From: Toxoplasma gondii ME49
Taxonomy: Eukaryota > Apicomplexa > Conoidasida > Eucoccidiorida > Sarcocystidae
Assembly: GCF_000006565.2 (NCBI RefSeq)
Contig: NC_031480.1
Location: forward strand, 1,008,144 to 1,072,143
Direction of reading: 5' to 3'
Length of the DNA stretch: 64,000 bases
In this document: in pieces, positions 25,870-36,612 of the stretch
Layout: each line of letters opens with the position of its first letter
Position numbering within the stretch: position 1 is the stretch's first letter
Notes under the pieces: generated by a model
The model's input: only the letters and a program-made list of their open reading frames with translations
Database searches by the model: none
What the model was told of the DNA's origin: nothing
Position numbers and translations under genes: made by a program

Positions 25870-28189
25870 GAAAGAGAAGAAAACGCGGAGGGAAGGAAGA
25901 CGAGAAACGAGGAAGGAAAGGAAACGAAGAAGAGGAACAAGGAATAGAGGAAGACGCTGAGAGTTACGACTGTGGATGAACACACTGAAAGAAGCAGGGG
26001 GGGTTGTGTGTGTGTGTGTCTGGGCAAAATGACGAGGGGGAAGACAGACACAGATAATAAAGCGGAACAGAGAGAAGCATATCTCTGGGGATACACACGC
26101 ATGCGTATGGTTTCCAAAAACAAGTATTCGTTTGTATAGTTGCATATGCGTGCATATACTTATATACATGCAACGCTCCCTTCATTTGCGCCATGGGGCG
26201 ACCTAGCGGCTCGTGTTCGATATGTATTTGCAAAAAGCGAAATGCATGTATATATTTAGATATAGCCCCGTGCACATGCATTTCTTTACTCTTTGCCGGG
26301 TGATTTCGCCTTCTTGTGACGTATCTCTGTACACGTTTGTGTAGAAATGCGTAGAGGCGGGTGTAATAACATAGGGATGTCACATCCCCGTTTGCGATCT
26401 GGGAAAAATAGTTTTCTGGAGAACACTCATCCACGCGGTGCGTTGTTGTTGGTGCCGCGTGTGACTGGCGGATCGTGAGAAGTTGAAGCTTTTTGTTGCC
26501 TTCTTCCCTTTCGTGAGACCGCCGTTTCTTTTCGCGGTGTTCTTTGTTCTTCCGCGCATGCGGATACGCGACAAATATACAGCCTTCTCATCGTGAACGC
26601 TGGAACCACGGTGTACGCAGCGCAGCTTGAGACTTCTTTGAGACTCGCATGCGTCGCAGCTCCTCTCGTTGAAATGTGCATGCTGAAATATTTGCTTTTC
26701 AGAGTGGAAAGGAAACAGACGCAGTGCAGATAATGACAAATCCTCTTCCTGCTGCCTCTAGGAAGTGTGTTCCCATGCAAACACACCGCAGTTTCGTCAC
26801 TTAGGAGTCTGTCTGTATTCTCATTCGCCCATGACAAGAACAACAACAATAATACTTCACTACAGCTGGAACACAGATCCACGTAGGTGCACATACTCGC
26901 ACACCTGAAAACTCCCGTCTCACAAAGTCAACGAAGATTCGCAGACCTGGTCACCGAACAGTTCCAGAGAGGAAGACTGCCTCACCGGATACACAAACAC
27001 CTAAGTCCAGGAAGCGCGTTTCCCGTCCTTTTTTTCGAGTTCGCGCTTCACTGAAAGTCTTCCCTCAAAATCTGTTTTTGTCCTTTTCGACAAGCCTCGC
27101 TCTGTCGTTCCGTGTTTCACCATGCGCCGTTCCGTTTGCTCTGCCCCCTCAATTAAGAACCGCAATAAATTCTCGGAAGCCTTTCCCTGCCCCCGTTGCC
27201 GCGTATCTTTTCCATTTTCCGCGACATCACAACTCTTCCTGTGTTTATGCTTGTTATCCAACACAGACATCTGCTTCCCTATTTCCCCAGTTGGTAAGAA
27301 TGCTTCGTGCCGCGTCACCTTCCGTTTCTGTATCCTTCAAACGGGTCATGCACAACTGCCGGTAAAACTCTGGCACAGCCCTCTTGCAGCTCTTCCTCTC
27401 TGTCTTCTTCAAGGATAAACTGCCGCGTTGGAGTGACGATATTCAGAGATAGACGAAAGTATTTGCGTTAAAATGCGTCAGGGGTTGTGCCGTGCCGTAC
27501 CGATCTAATACCGGTATCTCCCTGTTTCTTTAAATGAAACTATGTGTCAAGGGGCGCTCTGCAGCCACTTTCTAGAGGCACCGCGACTGCATGCTCTTTC
27601 CTTTTCTTTCAGAAAACGCGGCTGGTTGAATCTAAACCTAAAGCGTTTTGTGACTTTTTCTGATTCGTCCGCGTTTCTTCAGGTCGTCCCGTATCGCTGT
27701 CCCGGCACTGGTCTGGAGGTGTTCCTAACGAAGCAACTAGAATCTTTTTTCGCCGCGAGCCACCGCCGCAAACGCATACACAATTCTGTCGCCTCTCCTC
27801 TTAACGCACTTGCTTTCCATTTTCTCTGGTCGTCAGTTCCTCAAGATTCCGCCTGCGTGTCACTCGAGCCGGTGCTGAGTGCACCCCTCGTGTGCCTGCG
27901 TGCAAAGCCGCGGCCCAGAAAATAAGCTCGCCACAAGGCGTACATTCTTGTAGGGGGGAGACCTCCGAAAACTCTCGATAAGACAAGGTACTGCAATGGC
28001 GACGCTTACGCTGGTAAACAAAGTTGTCCTTTTAAACGCGTGGTCTCCGCATTTTTCCTAACTATTTCGCTTTCTTTCCCCGTGCACCGACATTGTCTTC
28101 ATACCCGCCCTCCCCACCCGCGGCCCCCCTCTCGTCCTGTCTGTCTCGCGGCCTTCCGCTCTCGCTTTTTGCTTTGAAAAGTCTCCTCC
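25870..28189. other. 2.3-kb tail-to-tail spacer
   Basis: Convergent spacer holding the 3' UTR of the P5B ATPase (+) and of the single-pass membrane protein gene (-). A purine-rich stretch follows the ATPase stop to about 25970, and a short GT run lies at 26006-26020. The longest frames (for example 27542-27925 on +) have no family likeness and no sensible splice partners, so I call no gene. Confidence 0.5.
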
Positions 28190-29846
28190 TCAGGCTTCAT
28201 CATCGAACTGCTCGTGAATGCCAAGCGGTAAAACTACTGGAGCGTAGCCCTCTTTCTTGGCTTGCGGGCGCATCCCGCTGAAGCTGCCCGGACTCCCGGG
28301 CTCCGCCCTTCGCGCCCGGCTGCATGCGGTGGCCTCTGAGCCTGCCGCCGCATGCAGCGACGCCGGATTGTCGATCGGACCCCCTTTTAGCCAGCACCGT
28401 CGCCAGCACAAAATAAGCAAGAGGAATCCTGTGGCGACCAGTAGGAGCGCTGTGCAATTCTGGAGAAAGGGAAACTCTCCTTCGCCGTCTTCCTCCTGAC
28501 GCTTCGCTCCGACCTGGCTCTCCGATGGCCCCGTCCCCTGCGGCCGCTCTTGCTCTCCATTTTTCCTCTTGGCCTTTCCAGCTGCAGCTGTCTCTCCACT
28601 CTCGAGCGCTTCTCTCTCTGGCCTTCTCTCCCCTGGTCCCCCCGTCTTCTCGCTTCCTTGCGCCGACGCAGACGAAGCACTCTCTCCAACGAGCTCCCCC
28701 GAAGGACTCGCTGCATGCACTGCCTCTGTGGGGTCGGCTCCAGGTGTCTCGGAAAAGAGTTTGTGCGGCTCAGGCCCTTCCGCTGTCTTTGCTGGCAGTT
28801 CCACAGGTGGCAGACTCGTGCGTTTGACGCTCGAGGCTGAAGCCGAAGGATCTGCCCCCACCGTTGATGCCGTCTGCGGCGGATTCTTCTGCAGTTCCTT
28901 CACTGCGTCACTCAACAGGATGATGCGGCTCTCTGAGGAGATAGCAGAGAGAAGGACCACCGCAGAAGCGTGGGCGGGGTGGCCGGAAGAAAGGGAGCAA
29001 ACACAACGAATGAGATCAAACACAGGAACACGAGAATAATGACACCGACGCGCGGCACCTTCGGTGACCACCATGCCTCACAGCCTTTCTCGAAAACGCA
29101 CGGGTTTCCAGAGCATAGAATAGAAGAAAGCGAGGCAGCCCGCTCTCGACTTCTAGGTCTTCCACGAAATCTTTCGCACTTGGTCTTAGAACCTCTGTCT
29201 CTTTCACTCGTCACAGGACGCAAACACCCCGTAGTTTTCTTGCACTTCTCCCCCTTGTCTGCCTTCCTCGCCACGCGTCTCTGTCGCGACGCTGTGCTTT
29301 TCGAGACCCCCGCGTTGTTCTCCACCCTTCAATTCACCTCCCTTTCTCTGGCTACTTCCTTATTGTCCTCGCTCTACACACAATATTTCCCTCGCTGTCT
29401 GCCTCCTAGTGGCGTCCACGCGAATATCTGTTCGCGCCGCATATCTGCCTCTGTCTCGCGTTCTCGCTCCCCGATCCTCCGTTTGTTTTTTGCATGTCCT
29501 CACTGTTCAGTTTGACGCGTTGCGTGAGGGCGAACTCCTCAGGTTTTGTCCAGGGAATCGAAACAGTCATTTCGTGTTCGAAACGGCGGTCTTTTCGCCA
29601 CTCGAACAAGCCATCGAAGCCGCTCGCGTCTCCCCACTGTTCCTCTTCCTTCCCCGTGACTTCGAAGAAATTTGTCAAGCGAAATCCTGACTCCCAGTGG
29701 TGAATGAGAGCAGCGAGGTCCTCTGCAGGGATGCGGTTGATCACCTTCTCGATCGCGCCGTGCTCCGCTTTCCCGGCCTCAAGCAACAGGTACTCAAAGA
29801 GGTACAGAACTGCGACGAACCAGCAAACAACTCGACACGAAGACAT
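28190..29846 (-). CDS. Unrecognised type I single-pass membrane protein
   Basis: Two exons on the - strand, 29846-29504 and 28932-28190, joined in phase 1, give 361 residues. The ATG at 29846 was chosen over an upstream GTG-initiated extension because it directly precedes a hydrophobic signal-peptide-like segment (residues ~4-24). A ~95-residue folded-looking domain follows, with several Trp and Phe residues (HHWESGF, FEWRKDRRFEHE). After the splice comes the short block SRIILLSDAVKELQKNP. A ~150-residue linker rich in Ala, Ser, Glu, Gly and Pro leads to one strong transmembrane span at ~270-291, ending in a Cys/Trp/Arg cluster, and a ~70-residue cytosolic tail. The order signal, lumenal domain, spacer, span, tail suggests a secretory-pathway or ER resident protein. 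I do not recognise the domain. The exon border has good consensus on both sides. Confidence 0.68.
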
Positions 29847-30290
29847 GCGCTTCCAGATGCGGCCTCCACAGGGTTCTTCTTGACGACGAAACACTGCTGA
29901 CTAGAGTGCACAAGACAGCCAAACCTGATGGATGTCCACGCACGGACACCCACCAACGCCTCTGAGGAAATCCGGAGATCCACACGAAGCGAAAGAACAA
30001 AGCACGGAGGCGAGAAGGGGAGGAGGAGGACCAGCAAGAAACACGAAGAAGAGAGGATGATGGGGCTAAAGGAACAACGCCACGACGAGAAGAATAAAGA
30101 GAGGAGATGGACAGGACGGAAAACACTGAGCACAAGTATTCTGGTCATGAGAGAGAACGCGATAAAGTCACGAAAGAGAGATCCTAGCGACACCCGAAAG
30201 ACTGCGACGGCGGAGAAAACCACTTGAGACGAAGACGAAGAGGACGCATAGACAACACAGAGATACGAGACGAGGAACGCTGGCAAACCT
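29847..30290. other. Short head-to-tail spacer on the - strand
   Basis: About 445 bases between the start of the membrane protein and the stop of the 126-residue gene. It is pyrimidine-rich when read on the - strand, as expected for a leader. No gene is seen. Confidence 0.5.
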
Positions 30291-31507
30291 CTAGAAGGTC
30301 TGACCTGCGTCTGGATCAGCGTCCTCGTCGACAATTGTCTCAATGCCCGACAACACGCCGTCCTTCACGGGATTCTTCAGCCACAGCGCTCCAACCACGT
30401 TTCCAGTTGGAGAGGAGGCTGCAAAGACACCACAAATTACAGAAACACACTGCCTCAGCGACCTGCCGCCAGAGGCGGAACAGGCGTCAAACGCCGCATC
30501 CTTTACCCCGAAGTTGCGTGAGTGTTGTGCCGAGCTCCCCACTTATTTCGTCCTTTTGATACACTGAAGTGTTTCCTCATCCGCGTCAGTTTTCATACGG
30601 GCAGCATACGAGACAAAGCATTTCTCTGGAAAAAAAGCAGTCGGTTCACGCCCGATTATCTCGGTATCTCTGCTTCTCCTCTCTACGGCAAAAAGGACGC
30701 TTTTGGCACGCAGGTCCCCCTCGTTTCTGCTCTTTTTTGACTCGTTCGCGACCTACCGAAAGCGGCAAAGTTCCGCAGGGTCGCATTACCAAAGGCCACC
30801 TGCGCGGACTGGAGCAACTGCTTGTCATTCTGAGCGACGAGAAACGCTATAACCTTCTGCTCTTCGTCGCTGGAGGCCTCTCTCATCGGGGTGACTACGA
30901 CAGGTGGAAGAGCCTTTGCTATCTTGGCCGCTGGGGAGCAACACACGAGAGAAAGCACACACGTCAACTCTCGGAGATGTAGACACTTTCTGCAAACTCC
31001 TCTGCTGGCCGCCCTAACAACAGAGACAAGCATCAACAGATTTACGCCGTATGCCTCTGCCGTCACACAGAAAATGATGCACGGCCAGATACTGGCGTGC
31101 AGAGGCGCAGCGTAGTAACTTGTTTTCACTGTACCATCAAGTTTAAACTGATATATGTGCTTGAGAATCAAACGGATGGTCGGGTTAGCGCTCAGAGAAG
31201 ACATGCGTCGCCGCAACGGCCCCGCCTCTGTAGCTGACTCGAACTCGCCTCTGCTTAGCGCTTGGTTCTGGAAGCAAGACTACTCTAAAACCAGGGCCTT
31301 TTCAGCTTCCCCAATGGCAAATACGAGAAAGATGCACGATTTATACACACAGAAATAGACCAGGTTTTGCTTGAAATAAAAAAAAAGGCCCAAAGGAAAC
31401 TCTCAAACACATTCTCTCTGGTGCTTACCTCCGCTGCCAGGAGGTCCGAAGGACAGCTGTTCCACCTTCGATTCCAACGCCGCGATCAGTTTCTCTGGGT
31501 AAGACAT
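30291..31507 (-). CDS. Small conserved-looking protein of unknown function (126 aa)
   Basis: Three exons on the - strand, 31507-31429, 30930-30757 and 30418-30291, with phase-1 junctions at both introns, sum to 381 nt. The ATG at 31507 opens with MSYPEKLIAALESKVEQL, a helical-looking start. The first splice falls in a Gly/Pro/Ser turn (FGPPGSG). The middle exon encodes a short Pro/Val stretch and then a Gln/Ala-rich helix. The last exon encodes an apolar strand (GNVVGALW) and an acidic end (ETIVDEDADPDAGQTF). There is no signal peptide or membrane span. The protein looks soluble, compact and helical, possibly a subunit of a larger assembly, but I recognise no family and infer no function. All three exons carry good GT-AG borders and no in-frame stops. 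Confidence 0.62.
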
Positions 31508-31911
31508 CGTACACAGAACCCGTCTTGAGTGAACAAAGGAAAAGTGGAGTCAACAGCTAAGCGGCTGGCAAGTAAAGGCACTTTGAAAGCTGAACGTGGT
31601 CCCTTGACATTCGACGCTTCTTTACATGCAACGCGCAACTCAAGTCGCCGACGACCTGCTTCACACGATTAACATGTCACCGAAAGTGTCGTGGGTGCAT
31701 CGTAGACACACACCTCAACAGGCCAACCGAATGACAACAGGGGTGTCACGTTTCGATTCCCGTCGACCACCAACTCGACAGCGGCCAGGGACAACCTGAA
31801 CACGGTGCTTCTGTGTTTTTGATCAGGCAGCACCGGAAATTTCACGTTCCGAAGAGCTTGAACGTCTCTTCTCCTGCTTTGCATTCCTCTTTATCTGCGC
31901 CGCTGCGTGCG
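31508..31911. other. Short spacer between two - strand genes
   Basis: About 400 bases between the start of the 126-residue gene and the stop of the acetyltransferase. Nothing recognisable is seen; it should contain the leader of the small gene and the 3' UTR of the acetyltransferase. Confidence 0.5.
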
Positions 31912-33588
31912 TCACCTCGTTGTGTCCACGTTTCTTCTGTGGCTTCTCCCCCGCCTCCGTACTCCCCCCGCTTTAATCGTATGCTTGGTACCTTGTTTTG
32001 CGACGGCCGTGCGAAGCCTCTCCTCGACAGTTCTGTACGGGAGGGAGAGCTGGAGGTCGTAGCCTGCTTGCACATTCTGGGAGGAGTAATAGTTCGGGAG
32101 GTACTCAACAGGCGTGAAGCCGGTCGACAGATAGAGGGACAGCGGCGGAGCCTGGGTAACCCACACATGAAGACGAGCTCGATCGATTTGGTAGCGCGGA
32201 TTCGGGTTCCGTTTGCTCCCCCTCGCAAACAGGGAAGCCAGTTCGAGTGATTGGCGAAGGAGTTCTCGTCCTGCAAAAGCAGAGACAGAGTCAAGACTCG
32301 AGGCCACACCTGAACCGCTGGCGAAGACCTCGGCGCCGATGGAGGTCGACGACCCTTCTCGAGTCGACACGCACGGGCTGGCAAGGCTATGCCGCAGATA
32401 CAGAGGGACGGGGGGAAACCGGGCACCCCCAGAAAGCACAGCTACACCCGAATTATATCGCCTCTGACATACATGCTTGCACAGTGGGTGACGCAAATGC
32501 ATACAGACGACGGAATCGATCCAATGACACTACACATATCGACAAAGTGACACGCTCACCAAGAGGTCTTCATCTGTATATATGTGTACGTGGTTATGTC
32601 AAGCGGCGAAACCATGCATCCACAAAAGGGTACGAAACCTGCTAGAAGATTCACAGACAAAAGCTCGTGGGCCGGCGTCTGGGTCCGCGTCAGAATCGGC
32701 CTTCTCTCTGCTCTGGTAGGAACACAAAAAGGCTGGCGCGCCATCTCGAGCACACCGTGGAGAAATGAACAGTCGCTCTCGGCTTTTCCGGTTCTTACCG
32801 AGTCCCATTCTTCGGTAGTTGCTGTCGATGGCGAGCATCATGATGTTCGCCATGCCTTGGTCGTCGAGGGAAGTGCCTGCAACTCCAATGATTTTTCTCC
32901 GTTGTCCGGGCCCAGCAGGTTGCTTTTCGCGCGCGACAACACTCAGCTGCTTGAAGAGCGGCCTGCGCAAGAAGTACTGCATTGTCGAACTGGAGTACTT
33001 GACGGGGTACTCGTCTGTGCGGAGGAGCAGCGAGCGCACGTCCTCAACATCGTCGTCGCGGAACATATCAAATTCAATGAGGCGCTGGAGGGTTTCTTTT
33101 CGACCCGCGATTCGCGAGGCAATGGTCGAGGACGGCGACTGCGGCGCAACAGAAGAATCGGCCCGCGAGACGACTTTTTGTCGGGCCTCCTTTTTGGAGG
33201 TGGGTTGGGAATCACCGTGGACAGGTGTAGTTGCACCATCTGCGGGGCTGTCGCTGCTTCGCGAGTCGGCAGAGAGGCCGGGGATAAGAAAGAACTGTTG
33301 CGAGAGAATGGAGACGATTAGGACAAGAAGACATAACTGGAGAAATGGGCGGGTGAGAAGCCGTCGACCACGCGTGGCGACCCATGCGCTTGGTAAGAGT
33401 CTCTTCTTGCCGGAAGAACTACATGAGGGAGACGAGGAAGGTGCGCGCAATCGGAAAGCCAGGCATTCTGAAGGGCGTTCGTTTCTGGAATGATTTCGAG
33501 GAGCGGCAACGGCGTCAGCAGAAGAAGCGCCGCTGGCAGACTCCTGGCGTCTGGCTCCCATTTCGGAAGCGGGTTCGCGACGGTTCAT
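31912..33588 (-). CDS. Membrane-anchored GNAT-family N-acetyltransferase
   Basis: Two exons on the - strand, 33588-32799 and 32270-31912, joined in phase 1, give 382 residues. The intron interrupts the acetyl-CoA-binding loop exactly. The joined sequence reads IMMLAIDSNYRRMGLG then RELLRQSLELA, matching GNAT motif A (R-x-x-G-x-G at 259-264 followed by a helix). Motif B follows, with LSLYLSTGFTPVEYLPNYY, the usual Leu-Tyr...Gly-Phe pattern. The N-terminal 80 residues are Ser/Arg-rich and precede one strong hydrophobic segment at ~81-103, so the enzyme is probably a type II membrane protein, or uses that segment as a signal anchor into the secretory or plastid route. Residues 104-165 are a polar linker. 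Enzymes of this kind transfer acetyl groups to protein N-termini, lysines or small amines; the substrate cannot be read from sequence. The C-terminus is basic. Confidence 0.87.
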
Positions 33589-35448
33589 CGGTAAAAAGTG
33601 AGAGAGAACGGAGCTGCTCGAGTAATCGTCTTCTTGACTTGTCCTTAGGCATGCAGCCGACGTTCCGGGATCCAGACGCCGAAGAACGCCAGCGAAGAAC
33701 GGGGGTTACTTTGATTGTCACGCGGTTCTGAAAAGGAATTGAGGGGAACAGAAGACCTTTTGGCGGACAAAAAGAGGCGCCGACTTCGCCCGGATCGAGT
33801 GCCATAGGAACTACCAGGCGCCAAAGCAGCGCTCACCATGGATCCAGACTGCGACGGCGAGGGAACGGGACGGCCAAAGTTGGGGCACCAACTTCCGAAA
33901 AGCAATCCTTCGGATGAATGGTTAGATATTTCGGTCAACTTCGCGAAGAATGATAACGTTTCTGCCACGAGGACGCAACTTCCGCTTTCCTCAAGTTGCA
34001 GCCGAAGCAGGGGCAAAGTGGGACGGACGGCGTTGTGGATCCCCTAATGCGGCGCAAGTCTCAGGTGTACTTACACCTGAGGAAAGCCACTTGAATGTGA
34101 TACGACGCAGAGGAGACTGTTCAATGCGTTCTCTGCCTTCTAGCAAGTCTCTGAGACGCGCTAGGCGTCAGTGCCAAACCCCAGTAAGACTGCATGCAGG
34201 CTGCTGCCCGCGAAAAGTAAGGGACGGACTAGCTCTCGGGGTAGCAAGCGTAATAAGAGATCCAAAAAAAGATGAACAGGATTAGAAGAAGGCAAAGGTG
34301 AAGTTCCACAGCTTCGTGCTCCATGCGTTACTCGCTCTTGCGATATCTAAAAAAGACGCTGTGAACCCATTGTCTGGGATGGTCTTCGGGACCAAAAAGA
34401 ACGATCAGAATCGGAGACAGCTGCTGGAGGTGCCAGTGAAGCCTCTCCGGGTCACAAACTTGTGGAGCACCACATTTCTCAAGGGGTTTGCATGAAAACA
34501 CTGGAACTTACACTTGTCAGCTGTCCCTGGGAACTTGTCTCTGGGCGGGGCTTTCGAATGGAAAACGGCTTCCGGCCTTAAGGAGGCAACAGCGATTTGG
34601 CGATCATATAGTCTTCAAGTTTCTTGACGTCGTTGAGTATACCGAATACACTTCAGATCCAAACCATCACTATGATTTCTATGTTATCATTGCTGGCTTC
34701 CAATCACCAATGTCTGTGTACCGTTCATCTATTAATAACATCAGAGGAAAAGTGACGGCAGGAGTCAGTTGCACGTAACTGTTCGCAGATTTGTTTGGCG
34801 AACGATGCTCGTTGCAAGTATTCGAGTATGCGCAGGCGAGTCGCGATATAAAAGGCTGATGTAAATGACTCTAGCAACTTGTATAGACTCAATTATGGCA
34901 CATCACAGATTCACAGTAGTGCGCAGACGCCAGAACATCGAAAAAACGCCGAAATCCAAACCGAACTCCACAACAGGGAGCGTTTTCACATATCCCTGAC
35001 TGAAAAAGACACCCACTTGCGACCTACAAACAAGCAGATCCTACATAGGGAAACTAGAAGCTGTTCTGCCATCATATTGTTGGCCAGAGTTCCTGTGTGA
35101 TGATCGTTCGGTGAGAGCATCTCTATAGAATCCAGGCAGTGAAGGTATGTCCTCGTTAACTGCGACAGTGAGCCCAAATGCTATGCAGCTGTCGATGAAG
35201 TCGACTTCTAGCACCCTTCACATTTTATGTTCAGAGAGCTGTGCGTGACTATCGGCAACGCGTTTTTCCGTCGGATTTCACAGTAACCAAGTTACCGATG
35301 TTTTTTAGTACCATGATACATAGATTGTATATTTCAATTAAGAAGAGCGACGGAACGCTGTTGCACGACCGGAGATCACCTTCAGTCCTCAAAAGGGTGG
35401 CGGTATACACAGGCATGAGACAGCACAGTCGCTGCGCCGTCACATCGT

Positions 35449-35487
<39 letters not shown>

Positions 35488-35775
35488 TGTAACACCGTGC
35501 ATAAACGCACATTTCCTTACATGTGCGTAAATCAAGAAGTGTGCTTACTCACATGCGTACGCATGCACAGCACTGCTCGGGCAACATGCGAGCAAGCTGA
35601 AACGAAAACTTCTCACCCCAAGCCCCAAGTTTGCGGCTTTCAAAACGAAAAACGAATTTTTGTTAATGGGGACAAAGACGTATCATCCTGGAAATCGAGG
35701 TCGCCTCGGGAAGGTCAGAGAAGAATTGGTCACGCGTGTTTTTCCAAAAGAAATGCCCACCCTATACTTTCTCTT
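33589..35775. other. 2.2-kb spacer, - strand head-to-tail
   Basis: It holds the acetyltransferase promoter and leader and the 3' UTR of the PTRHD1-like gene. The 124-codon frame at 33645-34016 (-) starts from a non-ATG codon and shows no family likeness. A (TA)n tract lies near 35452-35484. No gene is called. Confidence 0.5.
35452..35484. repeat. (TA)n microsatellite
   Basis: About 16 uninterrupted TA units in the spacer downstream of the PTRHD1-like gene. Confidence 0.9.
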
Positions 35776-36612
35776 CTACGAGTAGAGTTTGAAACTCTTG
35801 AGTAACGAGTTAACTTTCGACCGCCGCATAGGCTGTATCGCCACGCAGGTTGGGATCCCCTCGGGTTGTTCAATCCACAGTTTGTGGCAAATATCTTTTG
35901 TGTCAAGAGTCTCGCTGATTTTTCTAAGATCCTCTTCGCTGTGGACTTCCAGAACGACTTTCCGCATGTTGTCGCCTTCTGCAAGGTACGCCTGCACGTC
36001 TGGCTCCGAATACGCTGATGCCACTACACTAATGCTGTGCGCAAAATGACGGACAGAAAATCGTGTATGCAACAAATGAAGAAACAGCGTCCACACGCAG
36101 ACGCAATGATGACACAGGGTTCTCGCCTTTCAGCTCTCTATCCGTAACCGTCAAACATGAATTAGGTGCCTACGGTTCCCGAGTATGGCGTTTGAGGCAG
36201 CTGCTAGCACAGATTTAGCCAATTTTTTCACACATAAACGTTAGTATCATGTTTTTAACGAACGACCTGCCGGCGAATAGCATTTGTGGAAGCAGGCAAC
36301 AGCCTCTGTGTGCTGTCGGGTTACCGCTTACCAAGCGTGGCACGCCTGAGCAATGACTGCTCCTGTCGGCCATCCCAGCGCTGTCTGGAGATCTTTCCGA
36401 AGCAAGACATACTGAACAATGGGGTCGGGGCGGCCAGCCTGTCTCTTTTCCTTTGTTCCCACGACTTTTCCATTTTCTGTTTTTACGCCGATGGTGTCCT
36501 CTGCTTGCGCGTTGTTGTCCGCCTGTTGGTGCTGAGTGGAGGTCTGCATCCCAGCTGCACTAGAGGGTGCATCACTCGAAAGTGAAAAAATGCCCCCGCT
36601 CGAAATGTTCAT
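35776..36612 (-). CDS. PTRHD1: PTRHD1-like protein (PTH2-fold peptidyl-tRNA hydrolase domain)
   Basis: Two exons on the - strand, 36612-36332 and 36034-35776, joined in phase 2, give 179 residues. After a ~60-residue polar, Gln/Asn/Thr-rich N-terminus comes the first strand of the PTH2 fold, [18 protein letters not shown]. The helix [12 protein letters not shown] follows and is completed across the splice by C-ISVVASAY. The C-terminal part contains [17 protein letters not shown] and the very characteristic [14 protein letters not shown] with the final strand. The motif HKLWxEQPExIPTCxA is typical of PTRHD1. Canonical PTH2 enzymes carry a catalytic Lys in G-K-x-A-A-Q; here the equivalent position is Thr-Gly, as in other PTRHD1 proteins, so classical peptidyl-tRNA hydrolase activity is doubtful. 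Length is normal for the family (~140) plus the N-terminal extension. The ATG was chosen as the first one downstream of an intron-like, non-ATG open stretch. Confidence 0.87.

Noticed and set aside
27542..27925. 127-codon + strand frame in the tail-to-tail spacer
   Set aside because: No family likeness, no credible promoter or partner exons, and overlapping frames on the other strand are equally open.
33645..34016. 124-codon - strand frame upstream of the acetyltransferase
   Set aside because: It begins at a non-ATG codon, has no domain likeness, and lies where a leader is expected.
34597..34780. Possible mitochondrial-DNA-derived fragment
   Set aside because: The moderately AT-rich frame looked organelle-like at first, but its translation shows no cob or cox1 motif and composition does not break sharply.
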